Positions 1-5,295 are shown, counted from the stretch's first letter. The stretch is DNA of 5,849 nucleotides from Thiohalocapsa sp. (GCF_019695415.1 NZ_JAIFKJ010000317.1:1-5849); one strand, 5' to 3'. Program-made: numbers and translations. Notes: generated from the sequence alone by a model not told the origin.

Positions 1-13
1 CGGCTCCGTCTGA

Positions 14-52
14 TTTTTGGGCAGGATGCCCAATAAATCAGCATCTCCCTAG
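14..52. repeat. Edge copy of a dispersed hairpin repeat
   Basis: By eye this stretch aligns to 1244-1282 with about 28 of 38 positions identical and one gap, starting at a shared TTTTTGG. It contains a perfect 6-bp hairpin: TTGGGC (17-22), loop AGGAT (23-27), GCCCAA (28-33). In the other copy the stem bases differ on both sides so that pairing is kept (TTGGCC/GGCCAA), which suggests selection on structure rather than chance similarity. The bases left of 14 do not match the other copy, and the right arm of the long inverted repeat found there is absent here, so this copy is shorter. Function is unknown; strand is not determined. Confidence 0.6.
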
Positions 53-58
53 AACACT

Positions 59-492
59 ATGAATATCTCCAGTACCACCAGCCTGTTTCGAAGCTTGTTC
101 GAGCGGCCGCGACTTAGCGCCGAGTGCCTAGGGGTACCGCTGTTGGCCGGCTCGCAACGGGCGCGATTGTCGGTGTCGCCCCGGGACCTCGACTGGGTCA
201 TCAATCTGCTCGGGGTCGAGCTCGCCGAGGGATGTCCATGCATTCGGCGGGGCGCAAGTCGCCGGTTTCTGCGACGCTGAAGGAGGCCTGCGCGGCGGTC
301 ACCAGGCTGTTCATGCCAGCGGCCCGGCAAGAGCCGGCCCCCAGCGAGGCCGGCTCGGGAGCCGACGCTATCGGTGACCGGCACGATGTCAGCGCTCCCA
401 GCCGCTCCAGATCCGACTCTTTCGAGTCGAACAACGCATACCTGACGCCAGACATAGGAAAGGTGACGCCAAAGCTCCACAATATCGCCTGA
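59..492 (+). pseudogene. Possible frame-disrupted coding remnant, unrecognised
   Basis: Two overlapping forward reading frames have coding-like, GC-rich third positions in succession. The first runs from ATG 59 and looks coding to about 228 (protein-like stretch SPRDLDWVINLLGVELAEG), then loses that bias and stops at 280. The second takes over from ATG 232 or 238 and ends at TGA 490-492. The 238 start has GAGGG six bases upstream and would give 84 residues. ATG 59 has no visible ribosome binding site. Either a frameshift joins the two in one decayed gene, or they are two short overlapping genes. The minus strand has open frames with the same third-position phase, so direction is not settled. 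I recognise no family in any reading. It ends 37 bases before the AhpD-like start. Confidence 0.25.
331..356. repeat. Perfect 9-bp inverted repeat
   Basis: GAGCCGGCC (331-339) and GGCCGGCTC (348-356) are exact reverse complements separated by 8 bases. The stem is all but one base pair G-C. A second perfect hairpin, CGACTC/GAGTCG with loop TTTC, lies at 414-429. Neither is followed by a T-run, so neither looks like an intrinsic terminator. Confidence 0.45.
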
Positions 493-529
493 TACTAAAC
501 TTCCACCAGCGCTGTACGAGGTGCGAGAC

Positions 530-1129
530 ATGACCGGGCGAGCCACACGAGAGTCCATCCAGGGGCAGTCGTTCAACGATGTGCTGAACGAGTTGCACGC
601 GCACACCTTCTCCGGCTCCCCCGGGGAGTCAGACCCCTTCACGCTCGGCGAGCTGGAGCGGGAGTACATCGCCTACGCGCTGGCGCTGTACTACCAGTGC
701 GAGCACTGCCGGGTGTATCACGGCAAGGTCATTGAGCGGTTGCGCTCCAAGGCGGGGCTGCCGGAGTGGCTCTGGCAGGACGAGCTGGTGAAGACGGTGC
801 TCTTCCTGCGTACCGCCAAGGCGGGCGTGTCCGCGCTCGAATGGGACGGTTGGGTGGCATCCTGGCGACGCTTTGCAGGCCGTATCCACCACCGTCATCC
901 CGGGCTTGCCTGTGCAACGGCTTATGCGATCGGCATCTCTCGCGCCGACGAGCCGCTGATGGACATGGCGTTCGAGTCCCTGAAGGACCGCTGGCCGGAC
1001 CCGGCGACGCTGCTCGGCGTGATCCGCGACATCGACCGGGTGGTGGTGTTCATGAAGGCGGCGACGTCCAAGAACCGGACAGATCCCATCGTACGCCGGC
1101 AGCTTGGGGGATGCGGCGTTCGTGTTTAG
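530..1129 (+). CDS. AhpD-like / carboxymuconolactone decarboxylase family protein
   Basis: The 199-residue product carries the redox motif of the AhpD family: E45, eleven residues, C57-E-H-C60, three residues, H64, set in a helical stretch (residues 41-70) as in alkylhydroperoxidase D. In AhpD the two cysteines form the redox-active disulfide, and the Glu and His act in proton relay. Here all four are present with AhpD spacing, so thiol-dependent peroxidase or disulfide-reductase activity is plausible; the substrate cannot be told. No signal peptide or membrane segment is seen, so it is probably cytosolic. ATG 530 is chosen because GAGG (518-521) lies eight bases upstream; the in-frame GTG at 521 overlaps that site. 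The gene is followed by a hairpin terminator. It lies 1.1 kb upstream of lpd on the same strand, which matters because mycobacterial AhpD is reduced through Lpd. No AhpC gene is in view. The family is assigned with good confidence; the role is inferred. Confidence 0.88.
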   Translation: MTGRATRESIQGQSFNDVLNELHAHTFSGSPGESDPFTLGELEREYIAYALALYYQCEHCRVYHGKVIERLRSKAGLPEWLWQDELVKTVLFLRTAKAGVSALEWDGWVASWRRFAGRIHHRHPGLACATAYAIGISRADEPLMDMAFESLKDRWPDPATLLGVIRDIDRVVVFMKAATSKNRTDPIVRRQLGGCGVRV

Positions 1130-1134
1130 GGAAG

Positions 1135-1151
1135 CGCCGAAGTATTCGGCG
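1135..1151 (+). other. Stem-loop just after the AhpD-like stop codon
   Basis: CGCCGAA (1135-1141) and TTCGGCG (1145-1151) pair perfectly around a three-base loop, followed by TTT. The position, six bases after the stop, suggests 3'-end protection or weak termination ahead of the stronger hairpin at 1157-1185. Confidence 0.5.
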
Positions 1152-1156
1152 TTTCC

Positions 1157-1185
1157 CGTGCGGGCCAGGAAGGCCCACGATTTTT
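1157..1185 (+). terminator. Intrinsic terminator for the AhpD-like gene
   Basis: GGGCC (1162-1166) pairs with GGCCC (1172-1176) around the loop AGGAA. The stem continues below a two-base bulge with CGT/ACG (1157-1159 and 1177-1179). One A and five Ts (1181-1185) follow. This is a standard Rho-independent layout 28 bases after the stop codon. Oddly, the same T-run can instead pair with an A-run (1202-1206) in the next hairpin, GCGAC-GCAA-GTCGC (1186-1199). Confidence 0.6.
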
Positions 1186-1268
1186 GCGACGCAAGTCGCT
1201 GAAAAAGAGGAGAAGCGAAAACCACGCTTCGCCACCAGCGCCGTTTTTGGCCGGGATGGCCAACCATC
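1186..1268. other. Structured intergenic segment with successive hairpins
   Basis: Successive perfect stems are visible: GCGAC/GTCGC with a GCAA tetraloop (1186-1199), flanked by T5 and A5 that can extend it; GAAGCG/CGCTTC (1212-1217 and 1225-1230); and TTGGCC/GGCCAA with loop GGGAT (1247-1263). With the terminator hairpin (loop AGGAA), two loops here expose GGA. I see no believable protein gene on either strand. The segment could be a dispersed non-coding repeat or part of a structured RNA; the sequence alone does not decide. Confidence 0.45.
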
Positions 1269-1282
1269 GGCGTCTGCCTGAT
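1244..1282. repeat. Second copy of the dispersed hairpin repeat
   Basis: Matches 14-52 as described there, from TTTTTGG through the ATC.GC.TCT.CCT block. The hairpin here is TTGGCC, loop GGGAT, GGCCAA. Its right part overlaps the left arm of the 12-base inverted repeat that starts at 1269. Confidence 0.6.
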
Positions 1283-1330
1283 CAAGCCATGTTCCACTTG
1301 GCCAGCGCTTGCTTGCTCCAGGCAGACGCC
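1269..1330. repeat. Perfect 12-bp inverted repeat
   Basis: GGCGTCTGCCTG (1269-1280) and CAGGCAGACGCC (1319-1330) are exact reverse complements with 38 bases between them, which themselves include AAGC/GCTT. No T-run follows on + and no open frame is enclosed. It may be the arm pair of a small non-autonomous element or the stem of a structured RNA. It ends 54 bases before the antitoxin start. Confidence 0.65.
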
Positions 1331-1347
1331 GCCCGGGGCAAGGCATC

Positions 1348-1376
1348 TTGATGCCCGTTGCAGTGAGCACTAAGCT
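1348..1376 (+). promoter_or_regulatory. Candidate vapBC promoter with small palindrome
   Basis: TTGATG (1348-1353) and TAAGCT (1371-1376) are 17 bases apart; they match the sigma-70 consensus at 4/6 and 3/6 positions. The transcript would start almost at the antitoxin ATG, fitting the absence of a Shine-Dalgarno there. Between the boxes and touching the -10 lies AGTG-AG-CACT (1362-1371), a possible autorepression site of the kind VapB-VapC complexes bind. The match is weak and the palindrome short. Confidence 0.3.
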
Positions 1377-1384
1377 GCCCACGC

Positions 1385-1738
1385 ATGCGCAAGACGCTCA
1401 CCATCGGCGACGATCTCTTTCACGTCCTGAAGGACGTGGCACATCAGCGCGGCATCAGCGTCAAGGAAGTGGTCAACGACACGCTCCGCCGCGGACTCAG
1501 TGCCGGGGAGGAACCGTGCGCGGCCGCCGAGCCCTTTCGCGTGCTGTCCGCGCCGCGCGGATTTCGACCGGGCATTGACCCCATGACGCTGAATCAGCTC
1601 GCCGACAAGCTGGAAACCGAGCGGTTCATCGCCTCAGACCATCAAGTCGCCGCCGGGTCTGCCACGGGGTCCGCCACCGGCGGCTCAGACAGCGACGCAG
1701 TTTCCGGCAACGGCGGCGGCGGGAGCCGCGGCGGATGA
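1385..1738 (+). CDS. VapB-type antitoxin with Gly/Ser-rich tail
   Basis: The 117-residue product begins with a short beta strand and two helices (residues 1-39, MRKTLTIGDDLFHVLKDVA then ISVKEVVNDTLRRGL), as in ribbon-helix-helix antitoxins that bind their own promoter. Residues 51-81 (FRVLSAPRGFRPGID then LNQLADKLETERF) match the toxin-binding tail of VapB proteins paired with PIN toxins. Usual members end about there, near 75-85 residues. This one continues some 30 residues with a low-complexity Gly/Ser/Ala tail (91-117, 11 of 27 Gly), partly built from a 12-base duplication. ATG 1385 is the only start after the in-frame stop at 1364; it has no ribosome binding site, so it may be translated leaderless. 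The stop overlaps the toxin start in ATGA, which couples their translation. Family assignment is good; the tail's role is unknown. Confidence 0.85.
   Translation: MRKTLTIGDDLFHVLKDVAHQRGISVKEVVNDTLRRGLSAGEEPCAAAEPFRVLSAPRGFRPGIDPMTLNQLADKLETERFIASDHQVAAGSATGSATGGSDSDAVSGNGGGGSRGG
1655..1678 (+). repeat. Tandem 12-base duplication in the antitoxin tail
   Basis: GGGTCTGCCACG (1655-1666) is followed at once by GGGTCCGCCACC (1667-1678), two mismatches in twelve. In frame it encodes GSAT twice. It suggests the low-complexity tail grew by slippage or local duplication. Confidence 0.6.
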
Positions 1739-2163
1739 TCATCCCGGACGTCAACCTGCTCATTCACGCCTACAACGAGGACGCCCCCGGACATGCGGGC
1801 GCAAAGCGGTGGTGGGAGGCGAGCTTGTCGGCTGCGCGACCTGTGGCGCTACCATGGGTCGTGCTGCTGGGCTTCGTGCGGCTGATGTCGGACCGTCGCG
1901 TGATCGACGACCCCATGCCCGCGGCCGAGGCAGTCCAGCACTGCAAAGCCTGGCTGGTACGGCCGAATGCGCGCATCATCTTGCCTGGCCCAGGGCACCT
2001 TGATCTGCTTGCCGATCTGCTCAGAGCCGCTTCGGCCGCCACAGATCTGGTCATGGATGCGCACCTTGGGGCCCTCGCCATCGAGCACCAGGCCGAGCTG
2101 CACGCAAACGACAGCGATTTCGCTCCGTTTCCCGGTCTTCGCCGGCGCAACCCCATCGCCTAG
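1735..2163 (+). CDS. VapC-type PIN-domain toxin ribonuclease
   Basis: The 142-residue product is a single PIN domain, the usual size. PIN toxins are Mg2+-dependent ribonucleases that cut tRNA, rRNA or mRNA and are held inactive by the partner antitoxin. Visible acidic residues are D5 (PDVNLLIHAY), D108 (VMDAHLGALAIEH) and D126/D128 (ANDSDFAPFPGL). The segment PWVVLLGFVRLMSDRR (40-55) resembles the LGFxRL form of the VapC subfamily, which lacks the acidic residue many PIN proteins carry at this point; the cluster is therefore D5, D108, D126 and D128. The end, DFAPFPGLRRRNPI, is also typical of that subfamily. The start overlaps the antitoxin stop by four bases (ATGA), so synthesis is probably coupled and shares the antitoxin promoter. 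There is no sign of truncation, so the toxin is probably functional. The RNA target cannot be predicted. Confidence 0.9.
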   Translation: MIIPDVNLLIHAYNEDAPGHAGAKRWWEASLSAARPVALPWVVLLGFVRLMSDRRVIDDPMPAAEAVQHCKAWLVRPNARIILPGPGHLDLLADLLRAASAATDLVMDAHLGALAIEHQAELHANDSDFAPFPGLRRRNPIA

Positions 2164-2258
2164 ACCCCCTAAGCCTGCTTGAATGTCCGGCTGACATCCT
2201 GCTGGTCCGGCGACAGCACACAGGCACCCGACAACCTACGCATGCCAGAGGCAAGTCC

Positions 2259-3692
2259 ATGACCGACTCCCCCCCCGTCAAAGAGCTCTCCGCCCAGGTC
2301 GCCGTGCTCGGCGGCGGCCCCGGCGGCTACACGGCGGCCTTCCGCGCCGCGGACCTGGGGCTGCGGGTGGTGCTCATCGAGCGCTATCCGACCCTGGGCG
2401 GGGTCTGCCTCAATGTGGGCTGTATCCCGTCCAAGGCGCTGCTGCACACGGCCGCCATCATCGAGGAGGCCAAGACCATGGACGCCATGGGCGTGAGCTT
2501 CGCGCCGCCCGAGATCGACCTCGACAAAATGCGTACCGGCAAGGACAAGGTCGTGAAAAAGCTCACCACGGGCCTCGCCGGCATGGCCAAGCAGCGCGGT
2601 GTGGAGGTGGTCACGGGCACCGGACGCTTCGAGGGGCCCAACCGCATCGGCGTGGACGGCCGCGAGGGCAAGGTGACCGTCACCTTCGATAACTGCATCA
2701 TCGCCGCCGGCTCTGCGCCCATCCGCATCCCGGGCTTCCCGCACGACGACCCGAGAGTCATGGACTCCACCGATGCGCTTGAGATCGACGGCATCCCCGC
2801 GCGCATGCTCGTCGTCGGCGGCGGCATTATTGGTCTTGAGATGGCGAGCGTCTACGCGGCTTTGGGCAGCAAAATCGATGTGGTGGAGCTGAAGGACCAA
2901 CTGATGCCGGGCGCGGACCTGGACCTGGTGCGCGCCTTCCAGAAGGTCATCAAAAAGCGCTACAACAAGATCTTCCTGGAGACCAAGGTGTCGCGCATGG
3001 AAGCCACCAGTGACGGCATCAAGGTGGTTCTCGAGGGCAAGTCCCCCGGCGAAGACACCTACGACAAGGTGCTCGTAGCCATCGGCCGCCGCCCCAACGG
3101 CAAGCTCATCAACGCCGAGGCCGCCGGCGTCAACGTGGACGAACACGGGTTCATCAAGACCGATCAGCACATGCGCACCAATGTGCCCAACATCTTCGCC
3201 ATCGGCGACGTGGTCGGCGGCCCGATGCTGGCGCACAAGGCGACACACGAGGGCAAGGTGGCGGCGGAGGTCATCGCCGGCGAGCCAGCACTGTTCGACC
3301 CGCTCACCATCCCGTCCGTGGCCTACACCGACCCGGAGGTCGCCTGGATGGGACTCACCGAGCACGAGGCGAAGGCCCAGGGCATCGAGGTGGAAAAAGG
3401 CGTCTTCCCCTGGGCCGCCAGCGGCCGGGCGCTGGGCATCCACCGCGACGAAGGGCTCACCAAGCTGCTGTTCGACCCCGAAACCAAGCGCATTCTGGGC
3501 GCCGGCATCGTCGGGCCGAACGCCGGCGAGCTCATCGGCGAGACGGTGCTGGCACTGGAGATGGGCGCCGATATGGAAGACATCGGCATGAGCATCCACC
3601 CGCATCCGACGCTGAATGAGACCATCGGCCTCGCTGCGGAAATGGCGCATGGATCGATTACAGACCTTTTGCCGCCTAAGAAGAAGGGCTGA
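2259..3692 (+). CDS. lpdA: Dihydrolipoyl dehydrogenase (E3)
   Basis: This FAD flavoprotein reoxidises dihydrolipoamide on E2 subunits of 2-oxoacid dehydrogenase complexes (or on glycine-cleavage H protein), passing electrons to NAD+. The 477 residues match the usual E3 length (E. coli about 474). Seen in order: FAD-binding GGGPGG (18-23); redox disulfide C50-LNVG-C55; NAD-binding GGGIIG (187-192) with E210 at the end of the next strand, indicating NAD+ rather than NADP+; second FAD motif NIFAIGDVVG (311-320); and the C-terminal dimerisation domain with the catalytic pair H449 and E454 in HPHPTLNE. No N-terminal lipoyl domain is fused. ATG 2259 has AGAGG seven bases upstream. It lies 95 bases after vapC. 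In many proteobacteria lpd follows the pyruvate dehydrogenase E1/E2 genes; here the preceding genes are the toxin-antitoxin pair and the AhpD-like gene, so its own promoter or a displaced context is likely. The stop codon lies inside the first unit of a heptamer repeat. Confidence 0.97.
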   Translation: MTDSPPVKELSAQVAVLGGGPGGYTAAFRAADLGLRVVLIERYPTLGGVCLNVGCIPSKALLHTAAIIEEAKTMDAMGVSFAPPEIDLDKMRTGKDKVVKKLTTGLAGMAKQRGVEVVTGTGRFEGPNRIGVDGREGKVTVTFDNCIIAAGSAPIRIPGFPHDDPRVMDSTDALEIDGIPARMLVVGGGIIGLEMASVYAALGSKIDVVELKDQLMPGADLDLVRAFQKVIKKRYNKIFLETKVSRMEATSDGIKVVLEGKSPGEDTYDKVLVAIGRRPNGKLINAEAAGVNVDEHGFIKTDQHMRTNVPNIFAIGDVVGGPMLAHKATHEGKVAAEVIAGEPALFDPLTIPSVAYTDPEVAWMGLTEHEAKAQGIEVEKGVFPWAASGRALGIHRDEGLTKLLFDPETKRILGAGIVGPNAGELIGETVLALEMGADMEDIGMSIHPHPTLNETIGLAAEMAHGSITDLLPPKKKG

Positions 3693-3713
3693 GGGCTGAG
3701 GGCTGAGGGCTGA
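3686..3713. repeat. Heptamer tandem repeat (GGGCTGA)x4
   Basis: Four perfect units of GGGCTGA run from 3686 to 3713. The first supplies the last three coding bases plus the TGA stop of lpd, so copy-number changes would lengthen or shorten the 3' untranslated region without altering the protein. Such short perfect arrays are prone to replication slippage. Confidence 0.9.
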
Positions 3714-3717
3714 GGAG

Positions 3718-3743
3718 AGGACACCAGAAAGCGCGGTGTTCCT
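3718..3743 (+). terminator. Weak hairpin after lpd
   Basis: AGGACACC (3718-3725) pairs with GGTGTTCCT (3735-3743) with one bulged T, giving eight base pairs around a nine-base loop. Only TTGG follows instead of a T-run, so termination here would be weak or Rho-assisted. It is the best terminator candidate directly after lpd. Confidence 0.3.
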
Positions 3744-3756
3744 TGGCCCTTGCCAT

Positions 3757-3785
3757 TTGGCCCTCGGGTGAGCCAGGTCTACACT
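3757..3785 (+). promoter_or_regulatory. Candidate sigma-70 promoter in the lpd-telA gap
   Basis: TTGGCC (3757-3762) and TACACT (3780-3785) are exactly 17 bases apart, each matching the consensus at four of six positions. The -35 lies within the second copy of a direct repeat TTGGCCCT (3743-3750 and 3757-3764). It points toward the mini-ORF at 3840 and, beyond it, toward the 3' end of telA in antisense. Confidence 0.35.
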
Positions 3786-3839
3786 CAGAGCGAGTCCGTC
3801 ATCGCTGCGCTGGCGCCAAGGCGTCGCCGGGAGGATTCC

Positions 3840-3893
3840 ATGACAACACCTGCGACCGATCGGCTCCGGCGACAACAACGCCTGATGCAGTGA
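3840..3893 (+). CDS. 17-codon mini-ORF or gene-start remnant
   Basis: ATG 3840 opens MTTPATDRLRRQQRLMQ and stops at 3891-3893. A strong Shine-Dalgarno, GGGAGGA (3829-3835), lies four bases upstream, and the promoter-like pair at 3757-3785 sits about 55 bases before the start codon. The start region is the loop of an 8-base inverted repeat (GTCGCCGG 3823-3830, CCGGCGAC 3866-3873), whose left arm overlaps the Shine-Dalgarno. It may be a real small peptide, a leader without a downstream gene, or the surviving 5' end of a deleted gene. No homology is recognised, and a peptide this short could be chance. Confidence 0.25.
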   Translation: MTTPATDRLRRQQRLMQ

Positions 3894-3905
3894 CGCACCA
3901 CGCCA

Positions 3906-3929
3906 GTCGCGAGAACGGGGCTTCGCGAC
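3906..3929. terminator. Hairpin between convergent transcripts
   Basis: GTCGCGA (3906-3912) and TCGCGAC (3923-3929) are perfect reverse complements around a ten-base loop, 15 bases beyond the telA stop. Neither side has a T-run, so it is at best a weak or Rho-aided terminator serving either direction. Confidence 0.3.
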
Positions 3930-3944
3930 CAGGACAGGACAGCC

Positions 3945-5105
3945 TCAACCCCGCGATTGCTCCTCCTCCGCTGTGGCTGCACTCGCCGCCGCCAGCGACT
4001 TGCGCAGGTCGTCCTCCATCTGCGTGAGCTCCGCAGCAGCCGCGGCGCGCGCGCGCTTGCCTTCGTCGGCGATCGCCAGGCTCTCCTCAATGGTCTCGAT
4101 GAGGGCCTGATTCGCCTTTTTGACGGTCTCGATGTCGAATACTCCACGCTCGATCTGCCTACGCGCCTCGGCATTGGCCGTCTTCAGATTCTCGGCGTTG
4201 GCTCGCAGCAGCTCGTTGGTCAGGTCGGTGGCGGCCTTGACGGTCTCAGCGGCGCGCCCGGAGCGGTAGATGGTGATGGCCTGGGCCAATTGCTGGCGCC
4301 ACAGAGGCACGGTATTCACCAGCGTCGAGTTGATTTTGTTGATGAGTCCCTTGTCGTTCTCCTGCACCAGCCGGATGCTCGGCAGTGCCTGCATGGCCAC
4401 TTGGCGGGTCAGGCGCAAGTCGTGCACGCGCCGCTCGAGGTCATCGCGGGCGCCGCGCAGGTCGCGCAGGTTCTGCGCCTGCACCATGTCGTCAGCCTGC
4501 TCCACGTCACCGGCCAACTTTGGGATGGTCTCCTCGTCCAGCTCCTTCAGCTTGGCATCGCCGGCGGCAATATAGTGCTCCAGCTCGCGGAAGTAGTTGA
4601 GGTTGGCGTCGTAGAGCCGGTCCAGGCTGGTGACATCGGTGAGCAAGCGGGTCTTGTGCCGCTCGAGATCGATGGTGATGCGCTCGATGTGGTCACGCAC
4701 CTCCTCGTATTCCTGGAGGAACTTCAGGATGGGCTTGCCGGCGCCGAAGATGCGGGCAAAGAAGCCCTTCTTTGCATTCGGGTCCAGTGCCTCGACGTCG
4801 AAACCCCGCAGCGTGCCCACCATCTGGCTCAGCGTGGCGCCAGCGGCTCCGGTGTCCTTGCTGCGTACGCCCTCCAGCATCTGATCGGAGACCTCGGTCA
4901 GCTGCTGTTGGGCCTTGGCGCCAAAGTGCATGATGGAGCTCGAGTCCGTCAGGTCCAGCTCCGCCAACAGGCCCTTGATCTCCTGCTGCTCCGCCGGCGG
5001 CGCATCGTCCAGCGCGACGATGTCCTTGACGGGCAAAGCCGCAGTCTCCTGCACAGCCGCAAGTGTCTCTGCCCGCGTGCCCATGGCCGAAGACGGCTCG
5101 CTCAT
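3945..5105 (-). CDS. TelA-family (toxic anion resistance) protein
   Basis: The 386-residue product belongs to the TelA family (TelA/KlaA of plasmids, YaaN of Bacillus). The best signature is residues 239-277: QALPSIRLVQENDKGLINKI followed by NSTLVNTVPLWRQQLAQAI; the LYDANLNYFRELEHYI stretch (164-179) is also typical. The protein is strongly charged and helical, with likely coiled coils around 130-240 and 300-370, and no signal peptide or membrane span, so it should be cytosolic or peripheral. Plasmid members were linked to tellurite and colicin resistance; chromosomal members are linked to envelope stress, and their biochemical activity is unclear. ATG 5105 is supported by GAGGAG six bases upstream on the minus strand. 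The common partner XpaC is not adjacent on the 3' side; the divergent neighbour is a predicted lipoprotein. The length is normal and no defect is seen. Family assignment is firm; a tellurite role should not be assumed. Confidence 0.93.
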   Translation of the reverse strand: MSEPSSAMGTRAETLAAVQETAALPVKDIVALDDAPPAEQQEIKGLLAELDLTDSSSIMHFGAKAQQQLTEVSDQMLEGVRSKDTGAAGATLSQMVGTLRGFDVEALDPNAKKGFFARIFGAGKPILKFLQEYEEVRDHIERITIDLERHKTRLLTDVTSLDRLYDANLNYFRELEHYIAAGDAKLKELDEETIPKLAGDVEQADDMVQAQNLRDLRGARDDLERRVHDLRLTRQVAMQALPSIRLVQENDKGLINKINSTLVNTVPLWRQQLAQAITIYRSGRAAETVKAATDLTNELLRANAENLKTANAEARRQIERGVFDIETVKKANQALIETIEESLAIADEGKRARAAAAAELTQMEDDLRKSLAAASAATAEEEQSRG

Positions 5106-5250
5106 GGTGGCTCCTCTCCGCTGTGGTTCTGTTCAGTGATCGGCAGATTCTCCCATAACAGCGCCGCACCGCGCGCCTTCGCTGATCCGGGTACTCAGGC
5201 GAGGCTGCCCGGAGAGGCGCTTGAGCGGGCACGGTTGCCGGTGCCGGCCA

Positions 5251-5259
5251 TGCGATACT
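5251..5259 (+). promoter_or_regulatory. Candidate extended -10 of the lipoprotein gene
   Basis: TGC followed by GATACT (5254-5259) fits an extended -10 element (TGn before a 4/6 match). Transcription would start near 5266, about 30 bases before the ATG. No well-spaced -35 is visible, as can happen with extended -10 promoters. The divergent telA promoter must also lie in 5106-5295, but I see no convincing match for it. Confidence 0.35.
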
Positions 5260-5295
5260 GCGCGGATCACGCACCACCGCTGGAGAGCCCTGCCC

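Noticed and set aside
87..243. Cluster of six- and eight-base palindromes (TTCGAA, AAGCTT, GCGGCCGC, CCTAGG, GGTACC, CCCGGG, GAGCTC, ATGCAT)
   Set aside because: It looks like a polylinker at first, but the sites are mostly not adjacent, the intervening bases resemble coding DNA, and no vector sequence is recognised. Most probably chance in GC-rich DNA.
629..1297. 222-codon minus-strand frame opposite the AhpD-like gene and the hairpin region
   Set aside because: It overlaps the supported plus-strand gene and the noncoding inverted repeats; it has no ribosome binding site that I can see and no recognisable motif.
1655..1738. Possible frameshift at the end of the antitoxin
   Set aside because: Neither alternative frame gives an early stop or a typical VapB ending, and the existing frame ends precisely in the ATGA overlap, so the tail is treated as genuine.
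2185..2211. Direct repeat GTCCGGC (2185-2191 and 2205-2211), 20 bases apart, upstream of lpd
   Set aside because: Two helical turns of spacing hint at an operator, but a seven-base GC-rich repeat is too short to claim, and no promoter is seen beside it.
2169..3878. Long open frame of 569 codons on the minus strand opposite lpd
   Set aside because: It is antisense to an unmistakable lpd, starts and ends at no plausible signals, and has the low-complexity His/Asp/Ala/Gly look of a GC-rich shadow frame.
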